Source: Pisolithus tinctorius
Taxonomy: Eukaryota > Basidiomycota > Agaricomycetes > Boletales > Pisolithaceae
DNA length: 64,000 nt
NCBI GenBank assembly: GCA_024663395.1
Contig: JANFAH010000006.1
Span: 682,001-746,000, forward strand
Direction of reading: 5' to 3'
The notes under the pieces are model-generated. The model did no database searches and was not told the origin of the DNA. It saw only the letters and a program-made list of their open reading frames with translations. Positions 12,513 to 22,917 of the stretch are shown piece by piece. Position 1 is the first letter of the stretch. Every line of letters starts with the position of its first letter. Made by a program: the position numbers and the translations under genes.

Positions 12513-13940
12513 CTACTCATCTGACTCATCCAAAGGGACACCAGTGAGCATAGGGTCTGGGAACGAATCATCTGCAAGGTGATCCAGGTCTTGTGTGGAA
12601 GTGCCAGTCAGCTGGGTGACTTCAATACAAGCATTATTCCATGGGAAATAGGGGTACAGGCAAAAGGCAGTGAAGCAGAATTTTGAGATGGCACCATCTA
12701 ATTCTGCAAGTATGTATGAGCCACCTTTAGTGCATCTGATGACAATCATAGGCCCTAGGTAGTGTGGTTTGGTTTTCTGGTCAAGTTCTGGTTTGATGTG
12801 GGAATTCTGAACAAGGATGAGCAACCCTGGTTCAAAGTTAAAGTCTTTGGTAGAACATGCAAAATGGTCAATGAAATCCTTGGCTGAGGCAAAGTGGGAT
12901 TTTAGGACCAGATCGTGGATGCAAGCAAGGTCCTCCAGGAATTTCTGGAGTTGGTGAGCATGGTGAGCAATGAGATCTGTAGTTGAGTAAAATTCTGCTT
13001 TGAAAGGGGCTAAAAATGTTGCTTTGACCAGATCAAAAGGGAGTCTGAGTTCAACACCATGAGCCATATAGAATGGAGAAAACCTGGTTGCCTTGTGGAC
13101 TGTAACCCTCTCTGCCCAACATACTGCAGGGGCAACCTCTGACCACCTCAATGCTTCCCCACCACAACTTTTTACCATTGCCTCTCTTACATCAAAATGC
13201 CACTGTTCAACAACTCCATTAGCCTGCAAGTTATAAGGAGAGATGCACCAGTGATGAATTCCAAAGGTCTTGGAGAGCCAGTTGAGAGCAAGGATGTATG
13301 GTCCCCCATTATCTGTGACAATCTCCACAATGGCACCCCAATGGCACAAAATCTGTTTGAAGATGAACTTTCCAATGGACTTGCCTGTCTCTGCACAAAA
13401 CATAGCCCATTCAGGGTAACTGGTGAGTGAACAGCAGGCTTGGGTGACATATCAAAAGCCATTCAACTTTGGCATGAAGAATGTGTCCATATATGCCTTG
13501 TAGAATAGGGGTTTGGGAATAGCAATGACTGGCAGGATATGAATGCAGTCCAAATGGCAGATCTGGCACTTGTGGCATGATTTAACATACCAACAGACAT
13601 CCTGCCCTAGCATGGGCCACCAAAAGTGAGTCAGCAGACACATGTGAGTCAAGAAGATACCCTTGTGCCCTAGGTCATTGTGGGCCTGGTGGAGAATCCA
13701 AAGGCATTTGTGTGGGGGTACCACTAGCTGATGCTGCCCCTGGGGTTCCTTCCTCCACAGTTCCCCTCCTTTCACAAAATACCAAGTCACCAGACACACT
13801 AGGCTTTCCAACTCCCCCTCTCCCAATCCTTCTGGGATTTTCTTCATCTCCAAAAACTCCTTCACCACTCTCATCCTCTCCTCTCTCTGCTTCGCTTTTT
13901 CTGACCTCAGAATTTCAGTCTCAAGGTTTTCTGGCATCAA
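12513..13940 (-). pseudogene. Integrase of element D
   Basis: One frame interrupted by a TGA at 13452-13454 (CGA-compatible). It has an HHCC zinc finger (HQAHNDLGHKG...CHKCQIC), then the core with MDTFF, VTDNG and the VVEQW glutamate, so the catalytic DDE triad is present. The C-terminal region lacks a chromodomain that I can recognise. Family: Ty3/gypsy-type integrase with a retroviral core. Confidence 0.85.
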
Positions 13941-13967
13941 TTCTTTGGCAGTAAAGATACCTAGACT

Positions 13968-14400
13968 CTATGACAGGGGGAGAGATGAGTCTGACATGAT
14001 GCTTGGAATTTCCAAGGGGTAAGGTTGAGACTCAAAATGTGCTTCCCTATGATTCAAGAGCTCAACTGTGAAAGCCCCACACTCATCTATCCAATCCTCA
14101 TAGTCCTCATCTCCCTCCTCATCTTCTTCTGCTCTCAGCCTCCTCGAAAGTCCATCTGGTGCTGTGTGCTTGTGTGCTGGAACATGTATGAGCTTGAAGT
14201 CAAATAGGAGAATTCTGGCAATCCAACAATTTATGGTCATGTTAGGCTGTAGGTCAGGATTGTTAATCATCCCTTTGATGTACCGCACATCCACCTCAAC
14301 AACTAAATTCTGCACACCAAAGATATGAAGTTGGACATTGTGCAAGGCACAGAAAAGCCCAAATAATTCTAGCCTAGCTTGGCTGTAGCAGCAATTTCAA
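13968..14400 (-). pseudogene. RNase H C-terminal remnant of element D
   Basis: The frame shows the end of a gypsy RNase H/connection segment (VEVDVRYIKGM, INCWIARILLFDF, VPAHKHTAPDGLSRR), then an acidic linker. Upstream coding runs straight into gag-like sequence near 14380-14400, so reverse transcriptase, protease and the N-terminal half of RNase H are deleted. Confidence 0.75.
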
Positions 14401-15414
14401 AATAGTAGGAACAGTCAGCAAGGAAGATGGAGCAGAATTCTGGGGAAACAGTGCCAATGAATCTGGCTGAGGAAGGTTTTGTTTGGCCCCACTGAGCAGG
14501 TAGTTGGCATGTTTATAGACTATATCAAACTCCCATGGTTTGTTGATGTCATGATCTAAGTCAGAGAGTTGCAATCGTGTGAGCAAGGAATTCCAAAACC
14601 TAAGGGGAAACCCCTCCAGGAATTTCTCATTGATGTAGTCCTCAGGGAGTTTCTTCTTCTTTTGGATGAGGCCAAGGATGTGTCAGAATTCTTGGACATA
14701 TTTCCCAAGATCTTCCAGTGATCCCATCAGTTTCTGAACTTGATGGTGGAGTAGGGTTTTGAGGTTGGCTTTAGTATAGCAATGATCTTTCACCAAGGCA
14801 CCTGGATAGTAGTTCAGGAGTTCTTTGGAAAATGCATCCCAGTCATTGAAGCCATCAGTCACAGCATCTAAGGTGGACCAAAAATCCACCTCATTGTGGT
14901 CAGCATAATGAATGACCCAGTGGATCTTATCTTTTCCAGAAATGAGACCAGCGTTGAGGCAGAGTTGTTCAACATCTTCAAGGTAATGAGTGATATCTTC
15001 AGTACACCCAGAAAACTTCAGGGCTTTGTTGGAACCCCTGAGTGGCATATCTTTTGCTCCAGACATGATGCAAGGTGGTGCGAGGTTCTGGAATGGAATT
15101 TGGGGAGGGATAGGAGCAGGATTTGAGAGGGTTGAGGGAAGAGTATTCTGTATGGGTATTTGAGTAGAAAGGGTGATAGTGGAATTTGTGATTAGGGAGT
15201 AGGAAGGAAGGAGGAGATGTTCAGCAGCTAGTTCTGAATCGCTGGATGGCAAGGATGGCGAAGAGGTTAGTTCTGAGAGAGGTGAAAGTTCTTGACATTC
15301 AGTGGGAGGATCAAAGGGTTTGTCAAAGTCAAAGCCTCCTGGAAATGCTGGGTAAAACACTGGGGACTCTGGGCTCCAAAAGATCTTGTCTAAACTGAGA
15401 TCTGAGTCTGACAA
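14374..15414 (-). pseudogene. gag: Gag-like protein of element D, C-terminally truncated
   Basis: The main frame (14683-15414, 243 aa) begins MSDSDLSLDK and has a Ser/Pro-rich N-terminus, then a gag-type helical region (KALKFSGCTEDITHYLEDVE). It continues in broken frames to about 14374, where similarity to gag stops at the internal deletion. No zinc knuckle remains. Confidence 0.7.
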
Positions 15415-15574
15415 GTGTGGCTCTGAAATATCTCTAGGATCAGCTACTGGGATTAAGATTTCTGATGAGGAAATAGATAGTCTGTGGAAGGGCTCTAGGA
15501 GCTCTTTGAGTTCAGTTCTTTGACGAGTGGGTCATAAGGATCTCCTTTCCAGATCTACAGACCCCTCACAGTGG

Positions 15575-15594
15575 GCTCCAAAATGTTGTGGGAC
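15575..15594 (-). other. Candidate tRNA-type primer-binding region of element D
   Basis: On the element strand, TTTTGGAGCCCACTGTG follows the 5' LTR by a few bases. I find no matching complement in the D LTR, so D, unlike A, B and C, is probably primed by a tRNA. Which tRNA is not determined. Confidence 0.4.
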
Positions 15595-15596
15595 AC

Positions 15597-16571
15597 AACT
15601 TCTGGGAAGTGTGTGACTAGAGGAAGGCTGAAGGCAGAATTCCCTAGGGTCATCCCAAGGGGTACTGTGTGGAAGGAGAAATTGAGGGTTACCCTAGAAG
15701 GGTTGAGGATACATGCAAGGGTCACAGAAGCTAATTCCAGAGGGCTGTGGGTGCTCAAAGGACATCAAGATGGGCATATGAAATTCCGAGAAGCCGATTT
15801 GCACCAAGAGGAGTGTATTTGGGTCAGGGGGATATGGAATAAGGTGTACAGGACTGGGGGATGCAAGAGACATGAGGACCACTGGAGACGCTGGAGATGC
15901 TGTAGACTCAATATACACACTTAGACTCTGAAAACTCTTGAACTTGCAGAACACACACTGATGGTGACTCTAAAGGTGGGTGGTATATTTCTGATATCAT
16001 GGCAGAATTATATAGTACAAGGAAAGTAGGTACAAGTCAGAGTAAGGTGGGGCAGAAAAACTAAAAGACCAGAAAATAAAGGAAAGGATGTCAGACATCA
16101 GTGAATTACAGATGCACGTGAAATAGTCCAGTGGGTAGTAGACAAGAGTAAAAATGGGACAACAGTAAGGGGTATCTTCCAACAGAACAAGGGTACACAT
16201 ACAAGTGAGAGGGAGTGGCACAGGAGGGCAGAGTGTAGCGTACTGGCATGAAGTCCAGCTTGTGGAATTTAGGGCAACAGGGGAAACCAGAGTTTTTTAG
16301 AGGCAAGTGGCACAGATGACTGGTGACATGGCTGAGTGGTGGCATGGCTACTGAATTCTGGATGACTCTGAGCAAATGTGGAATTTCTGGATCAGTGTAT
16401 TGATGACTGGGTGACATGCTGAAGGTCAGTAGAAACTCCAAAGGCAACAGGGGTTGGGAGGAAACACAAGGACATGAGTAGGAAAAATTCTGAAATGGGT
16501 TTGTTGCAGAGGCCTGTGGAATTTAGTGGCAGATTCTTGTTCCAGCCTCAGGGAGTATACAGCTCCATACA
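15597..16571 (-). repeat. 5' LTR of element D
   Basis: 975 bp, TGTGGGACA...CCATACA, flanked by gcac at 16572-16575. Confidence 0.85.
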
Positions 16572-17313
16572 GCACAACTGGAGGTGGAGCAAAGGCAGAG
16601 AGAGGAAGAGGAGGTGCAAAGGAAGAAGGTGGCAGAGGAAGAGGCCAAGAGGCAGAGGCAGAAAGTGGTGGAGGAGGAGGCTGAGAGGCAGAGGCAGAGG
16701 GCCTCTGAGGAGAGGACTCAGGCCAGGCAGGACAAGGCTGCACAAAGGTGAGTGGTGGAGTACTGTGAGTCAGGTGGAGCTGACTCACAGTTTTTATTTT
16801 GTTAGATTATGCAGCACAGTGTATGATGTCCACACTGCCCAGAGGGTCCCTGGGACCTCTGTGGTGGCAGGACCATTGCAGAAGAGAGCAGGGACAGGGA
16901 GCTCCCAAGGGGAAAAGAAGAAGAGACTGCAAGGGAAGGGGAAGGAGAGAGCAATGGAGATGGAAGAGGTGGACAACAAGTGGGAGGCAGGTGGAGAAGA
17001 TGAGGAGGAGCCAGAGACACTGCTCGAGGGACCCTCAGGGATGGGGGTCTCCTCCTGGTGGATGGAGTGGGAGCAGGAGTGGCAGCTGCAGGCTGCAGGA
17101 GGTGCATGGAGGTGCATGAGAAGGCTGCAACAGCCTTTGAGAGGATGGCAAGGGCAGTGCAGTGGATGGTGGCGGCTGTGGAGTGGACAGCCAATGAGTG
17201 GGGGCTGTACTGCGAGTGGGCAGAATGGGTGGAGATGAGGAGGAGGGAGGATGTGCACGAGGCCAAGATGGCCGAGTTTGAGTGTGCAGGGGGAGGATGG
17301 AAAAGGCCTCAGT

Positions 17314-17713
17314 TGAAGCAACCAAAGACAAATGTCTTCTCAGCTATCACTTCAAACCAGAGAGAATGGGAGTAGAACCTGTTGATTGAGGGACAAGCTC
17401 AAAATGAACTAGATTAGAGAGACTGGCTACAACAAATGACAGGACTTATATACTGCCCTACTGTTTGTATGTACTGCCATGGGAGAACATTCTAGAAAGA
17501 AGTAAACAAAAGAGAAAACTATGCTACTGGTCAAATGTGAACATGTGTTAGCAACGAGGCACAGCCTTACTAAGTATCATGTAAGCACGAAAGAGTAAAT
17601 GAAAAGGAAAAGTCCGAGATGACTAAGCATCCCTAAAGCGGAACCCTAACCAGAGGGTGGATATATATAGGAGACTAGGGAATGCAGAAGTGAAAAGTCT
17701 ACTGGTTGTTACA
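17314..17713. mobile_element. 400-bp solo LTR in the antisense gene of C
   Basis: Starts TGAAGCAACC and ends GGTTGTTACA (imperfect inverted ends) with a perfect 5-bp duplication, tcagt (17309-17313 and 17714-17718). A TATATATA stretch lies near 17660. Removing it joins the Gln-Ser codons of the antisense gene in frame. No other copy is seen in the window. Confidence 0.8.
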
Positions 17714-17934
17714 TCAGTCAGAGGTGGTGGAGGACAAGGGCAAGGAAGCAGACAAAGATGCAGAGGGGGATAACAAGGAAGAAGTCAAAGAAGAGCAGGA
17801 AGGTGGTGAAGGACAGGAGGGTGGCAGAGAGCAGGCAATGGAAGAGTAGAGTTGTTTTGTTTTGTGTTCTTTTTTTTTTTTTTGTCTTTTGTTTTTTGTT
17901 TGTACATTTTTTGTACTATTACGAAATAGACTTG

Positions 17935-18666
17935 TGTCATAACCGTGCATTCACTCTAAGTCCTTACTCACTCTGCACCCTCTTCTGCCGGTCATTCACT
18001 CACTCCACACCAACTCTGCCCAACTTCTGTCAGTTATGAACCATCTCCACTCCAACTGCTGTCAGACTTGTGTTGCTCTCCTACCAGACTGAGTGGACCA
18101 TTCTCTGAGGGGTCATGTGACTACCTTTGGACTTCTCCCTGATAGTGCACAGTCAGGTACTCCACAGCATGCACACTGCATGGTCCAGTGCCTGGACTGT
18201 TTCCTTTTCTGGATGTTCTATGTTACCCATTCATATGTCCTCTGTCTACCCTTCATTTGTCATCTAGGAAGTTTTACTTGAAAATTTCTGGGTCTCCATA
18301 TGTCAGTTCTGATTCTGGTTATGTACCTCCATAGTAGTATAAAAGCATGTATCATACTCCACCATTCCTCAGTACAAATATCAACCTAGTTCCTACTCCC
18401 TCTGTTTCCGACTTCTGCCTGTTGGAGTTATCTCCAACTTTCCATCTGTACTCTCCCTCTGAAATATGAGGGCTGAGATCATGCAAGGGGGTAGCACATG
18501 AGCTAAACCTGATGCCCTCACTCCACTCCACCTTGCCTCAGTGGACTTCATTCCTGCCAACACTCCACCAGTCAGAGTTCTGCTTTCTTGTGTTGGACTT
18601 GCTTCCAGACCCTTCTCTAGACCTTATCTAGCATCGGAGTTGGTTGGAGTAGGCCTGGACTTGACA
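17935..18666 (+). mobile_element. Solo LTR of the C family, inverted inside element C
   Basis: 732 bp, the reverse complement of the LTR at 32342-33076, flanked by a perfect duplication, acttg (17930-17934 and 18667-18671). It is therefore a later insertion of the same family, not the 3' LTR of C. It preserves the exact transcript-start sequence complementary to the PBS of C. Confidence 0.9.
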
Positions 18667-18671
18667 ACTTG

Positions 18672-20455
18672 TGACTCTGAGAAGTGAAATGGATAAGTGG
18701 AGACAATTCTAAAGTACTTAAGGTAGTTCGGTAAGGGGCAGAGTTGGCCCATGGAGGAAGGTTATGTAGGCAGAGCATTATGGTGGAGGTTGGTATGGGC
18801 CAGGTTTGTGCAGATAGTGTTCATGGAAAGCAGAGACTATGTTGGAAGCATGATCTAGCTCAGTTGCAAGCAACTAAGAGGTTTCTTTGTCAGTGTTCTC
18901 ATAACCAGCCCAGCAGACTAGGTACAAGAGTTGACAGTGGTGGTGACAGTGGTCCACCTTAGAGTTGAGTATCTCCAACACTTTGTACTCAAGGTCACCA
19001 TTGACATCCACTGGCAGAGGCAAAGGTTGTTGTTAGTTTGGGAAAGGGTTATCCACTGTGGCTTCTAGTTGTGAGACATGGAAGACTGGATGTATCAAGT
19101 GCATAGAGCCAGGGAGCTTAAGGGTGACAGAGTGCATACCTGGCCTGGCCAAGATGGTGAATGGACCTAAATACTTTTTGGAGAGTTTTTCCAAAGGATG
19201 AGTGGAGCAGAAGTACTTGGCTTTGATGTAGGCCTGTTCCCTGACCTTGAACTCAGGTGGAGGTATGCATTTGGCATCTGCTGAGTGGTGGACATTTTGG
19301 AGTGGAGGAAATCATGGAGGGCAGAGAGCTTGACAACATAGTTGTGAGCCCTTGGAGAGGTGAAGTCTTGGTCAGGGACCACAGACAAGTTTGGATGATA
19401 TCCCTTGTTAGCAAAGAAGGGAGAAACTCCAGTAGTTGCACTTGGTACATTGTTGAAAGCAAACTCTGCTAGAGGTAACAGCTCAGCCCAGTTGTCTTGT
19501 TGGTAGTTACAGTAGACATGGAGGTACTGCTCAAGGGTCTGGTTCATTTGCTTGGTCTGGCCATCACCTTCTGGGTGGTAACCTGAAGTGAAGTGAAGAT
19601 GCATACCAAGGGCCCTTCCTAGAGAGCGGAAGAAGTGTGAGACAAACTCAGGACCTCTGTTGGAGGCAACATTAGCTGGTACTCTGTGCTTGGAGAAGAC
19701 ATGGGTAAGGAAGAGCTTAGTGAGTTTGGTGGAGGTGATGGAGTCATGAGTGGGGATGAACACTGCAGGTGGTCCACTACTACAAGGATGGTGGAGTAAC
19801 CATCAAAGTTGGGGAGGTGTTCAATGAAGTCCATGGAGATGGAGTTCCAAGGTCTCTCTGGGACAGGGAGTTGCTTCAGTGGACCATAGGGGCAGTGGCA
19901 CAGAGTTTTGCTCTGTCCACAGGCCATGCAAGACCTGACATATTCTTTCATGTCAGAGCAGAGGTTGGGCCACACATAGTCCCTGCAGATGAGTTCTAGG
20001 GTGCAATTTTGCCCAAAATGGCCTGCTAGAGGATGGTCATGCTTGAACCAAAGCACTCAAAGGTGGAGATCATCAATGTCAGGGACAAAGATGCAACCAT
20101 CAAGGCAGAGTAGACTGTCAGAGTCCAGGGACCACCAAGGCTTAGTTGGAGTTGGAAGATGGCTGGTGGAGACAGGGTCAGATGGTAGGGTGGAGATGAT
20201 GTTGGAGTGCAAGCACTCAACATCAAAGACCATGGTGGTGCAGAGTACAGGTGCCATGAGGGTGGTGGTATGGAGGGACAACACAAGTTGCTCCTGTGTA
20301 AACATTGGGCAGAGATTGTGAGGATTTACCTGCATGTAGTCCCTATCCCCCCCTTTTGGGTAGATGTCCCAACATCATGTAAGTGCATTGGGTTTGGCTC
20401 CTAGGCAGCCAGGTCAGAAGCAGATGGAAAGGTTGAATTGGGAAAGGTATTCTGA
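18672..20455 (-). pseudogene. Integrase and chromodomain of element C
   Basis: Degraded minus-strand coding with an HHCC finger (HDHPLAGHF...CMACGQSK, about 19910-20050), an integrase core (SMDFIEHLPNFDGYS; NRGPEFVSHF; GDGQTKQMNQTLEQYL) and chromodomain remnants at about 18840-19030 (LVCWAGYENTDKET-like). Frames shift several times. RNase H runs off the right end at the B insertion (TSD ccagc) and resumes at 28593. Confidence 0.83.
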
Positions 20456-20460
20456 CCAGC

Positions 20461-21539
20461 TGTCAAGTTCAGGTTTTCTGGGTTGAAGCTGGACCAGAGA
20501 CCGAAGCGGGCACAAGGCCAAGGGGTCAGAGTCAGGGGTAAAGACAAAGGTACAGAAGGGTGGACTGTTTGGACTTAGCAACTGAGATACAGCACTATTC
20601 CCTTGCATGGGTCTCAGTCTGAGTCTGAGGCCAAGACAGGGTTATCAGAGTAAACTTAGTTGATTTCAGACTGAGGGGTACAGGCCGAGTATCTACAAGT
20701 TTATATAAGATACACCTCATGCACAACCAGCAAACGTCACGTGCCAAAACATGATAAAGTGTGACAAAACAGTAAATTCACTAAGGATCATAAGAGGGGC
20801 CATAGTGTCAGAAAATAAAATGGAGGCATTGTTATCTAGTTACATTACTACAGTTCCTCCATTTCCAAATGTTGAAAAAATAGTTGTACAAGTTAAGGAT
20901 GAGATGCCAAGGGCTGAAAGTGCGAAATTAACATAGAATGAACCTTTATGAGGGCCATTAATGGAGGGCATCAGTGGCACGTCACCAGCGACACATTTAC
21001 CAGCATTTCATAGCTTCCTACATGCCCAGACAGGCAAGGTCGGTCTGCTGGGAGCTGGGCAAAGAAAGGCAGGCACAAGCAGTCTGGCAAAGAGCTCATA
21101 ATCTTGTGGTTGAAATCTATGAATTCAAAGTCACTGTACTTGAGCACATAATGACCTGCAAGCTGTGGCTGAGTTCCCAAAATGGAAGTTTGAGTGGTCT
21201 GGTCTGGTGAGAAGCATATGTGTCACAAGCAAGTCACATCACATTACATTTGCTGGTTGTGCATGAGGTGTATCTTACTAGAAGTAGCTATAGTACGGAG
21301 ACCAGTAATGCCGATCTCACAAGGATTGCTAAGAAGGTTGGTAAGACAAGGATTAGTAATGTATGACTAAGGTGATGAAGACCAGGGACAAGACCAGGCA
21401 GGACTTAACTGAAGTGACAGGCACTGCAAAGCAGTGTTCACCATGCTAGGACATCTGGGGATAGAGGACAGGCAAGGCTGAGGCCAGACTGGATGAGTGC
21501 GAGGCTGAGTCCAGCCAGGGTCGAGGCATGACCATGACA
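20461..21539 (-). repeat. 3' LTR of element B, interrupted by a MITE
   Basis: Matches 28064-28587 once the 568-bp insertion at 20708-21275 is removed. Ends in catgaca at 21539. Confidence 0.92.
20708..21275. mobile_element. 568-bp MITE with perfect 27-bp terminal inverted repeats and TA target duplication
   Basis: The left end AGATACACCTCATGCACAAC is repeated inverted at the right end, perfect for 27 bp and then diverging at CpG-type positions. It is flanked by TA (20706-20707 and 21276-21277) within the LTR B sequence tttatatactag. A TA duplication fits the Tc1/mariner superfamily. A short plus frame (20974-21210) may be a captured fragment; I do not recognise it. No transposase is present. 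Confidence 0.9.
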
Positions 21540-21553
21540 GTATCCCCCTCTTA
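21540..21553 (-). other. Polypurine tract of element B
   Basis: On the element strand TAAGAGGGGGATAC abuts the 3' LTR. Confidence 0.75.
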
Positions 21554-21676
21554 GGGGTCGAACCCATGAGACCCCTGCAAGGGTGGTAGGCTGGGTTCGA
21601 AAATCAGCTGAGTTTGAAAAATTGATACTTGTGGCCCACTAAGCCCTTTGTGTCTTTCATTCACATCTTCTTCATC

Positions 21677-22740
21677 ATGTCTGACTCAAGACCGATTGTC
21701 ACTGCTGACAACAACAACGAAGGCTGAGTCATCATCAACTGGGCCCAAGTCCCTGATGATGACATCAGGTATGACACCGATGACGAAGAGGAGGTGATGA
21801 GGGCAAAGGTGAAGGAAAGGAAGAGAAGAAAGGTGGCTGAACAAGCCTGGTGGGAGGAGCAGGCATGGCTGGAGGCTGAGAGAGTGGAGAGGGAGAGAGT
21901 CAAGGCTGAGAGGGCAGAGCGGGAGAGGGCCAAGGCTGAGCAAGCAGAGAGGGAGGCCAAGGAGAAGAAGTTGCACAAAGAGGAGGAGAGATGGGAGGCT
22001 GAGCATAAGTGCAAGGCTGAGACTGGCAAGGGTGATGAGGCCAGGGGTGAAGTGAAGCGGGTGGTAATGGACCCCCCTGAGTGAGTATATTTTGATCTGG
22101 TGTGTGTTTTTCTTCTAACCTCCTTTTTAGTTGTACTCGCTGTGCCTGGGCCAAAGTCATCTGTGAGTTTCTCATGGACAGAAACAAGAAGAGGGTTGCC
22201 TGCATGTGCTGCAACCTTTCAAAGGGTAAATGCCAGTGGCCCGGAGATGGAAAGGACACCAAGGCAGGTCCCAAGGTCAAGGCTGACAAAGGGAAGAAAT
22301 GGAAGGCTGATGATGAGATGCCTGAGCCCAGGCTGAGCCAGAAGAAATGGTCGAAGTCAAAAGAAATCAAGGTGTTGGAGGTCAACAAGCCTGAGGCTGG
22401 AGGGAGTGGGCTGAGGGAGACCAGCACAGAAAGGTACTCAGGCTTGGAAAACAAGCTTGAGCGACTGATCAAGGCTGTGGGGCTGATTGCCAACAACCTG
22501 GCCAGCCTCTTCGAACTTCATGAAACCACAGTCGAGAATTCAGGCCAGATCGCCGATGCTCTCAAGTCATTATGCAACGAGTCCTATGGGTACGAGATGT
22601 CGGTCACACCCCCAGACTTGGACTCATCCAAGTTTGACTCTGATGAGTTGTGTGAGGAGGCCAAATGGTTGAAAACCCATGGTGAGGATGAAGAGGAGGA
22701 GTCCGGAGGGGAGGATGAAACCATGGCCAAGGCCAAGTAG
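21677..22740 (+). pseudogene. Antisense gene of element B: coiled coil plus Zn2Cys6-like cluster
   Basis: Exon 1 is 21677-22080, with a 50-bp intron at 22081-22130 (gtgagtat...cctttttag) and exon 2 at 22131-22740 ending in TAG. The only defect in this model is TGA at codon 17 (21725-21727), a CGA-type site, so it is almost intact. Exon 1 is acidic and then a long K/E/R/A coiled coil (about residues 40-130). Exon 2 begins with C-x2-C-x6-C-x12-C-x2-C-x6-C (22132-22233), then a basic stretch, a helical segment (NKLERLIKAVGLIANNLASL) and an acidic C-terminus. Intron phase and position match the antisense gene of C. The cysteine spacing is that of the fungal Zn2Cys6 fold with a longer central loop. 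The ATG lies 138 bp inside the 3' LTR; a promoter there is inferred. Role unknown: targeting, regulation of the LTR, or countering silencing are guesses. Confidence 0.75.
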
Positions 22741-22917
22741 TCCATAGTGTAGCAGTCTTGTAGTTCTTTCTTCTGACAATGTCACGTGTCCAGTCTCAGT
22801 GTTATATAGTAAGTAGCAAGATCAAGAAAAGAGGAAAACAAGGTAAGTAAGAGATCAAAAGGAACTATATACCAATAGAGAACAGAACAGAAAACTGAGG
22901 CTGGTCGAAGCCGGTCC

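Larger units (their letters stand above)
9374..16571 (-). mobile_element. Element D: internally deleted Ty3/gypsy element with an antisense gene
   Basis: Direct repeats of about 1 kb (9374-10373 and 15597-16571; TGTGGGACA...TACA) are flanked by a 4-bp duplication, gcac (9370-9373 and 16572-16575). The minus strand carries gag, a short RNase H remnant and integrase; PR, RT and most of RNase H are missing. The plus strand carries a multi-exon gene with a Zn2Cys6 cluster between integrase and the 3' LTR. It sits in exon 1 of the antisense gene of C, and removing it restores that frame. Confidence 0.88.
2286..17849 (+). pseudogene. Antisense gene of element C (coiled-coil protein), split by three insertions
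   Basis: Pieces are 2286-2447, 9298-9373, 16576-16747, an intron at 16748-16805 (gtgagt...ttgttag, 58 bp), 16806-17313 and 17719-17849. Removing element A, element D and the 400-bp LTR with one TSD copy each rejoins the frame at each site: 54 whole codons, then 25 codons plus 1 base, then 2 bases plus 56 codons plus 2 bases. The frame also rejoins across the LTR at 17313/17719 to a TAG at 17847. Exon 1 has four TGA codons, each where CGA would fit. The protein is rich in E, K, R, Q and A before the intron (coiled coil). The cysteine cluster expected just after the intron by analogy with element B is degraded, and a frameshift is needed between about 16830 and 17060. The C-terminus is acidic. 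The start ATG sits about 195 bp inside the 3' LTR. It runs opposite to gag-pol and tail to tail with it. Function is unknown. Confidence 0.75.

Noticed and set aside
16474..17238. 254-codon plus-strand frame as an independent gene
   Set aside because: It starts inside the LTR of D and runs through an intron of the antisense gene of C; the real gene crosses the LTR boundary differently.
17935..18666. 3' LTR of element C
   Set aside because: It is inverted relative to the 5' LTR and has its own perfect acttg duplication; the true 3' LTR is at 1-2090.
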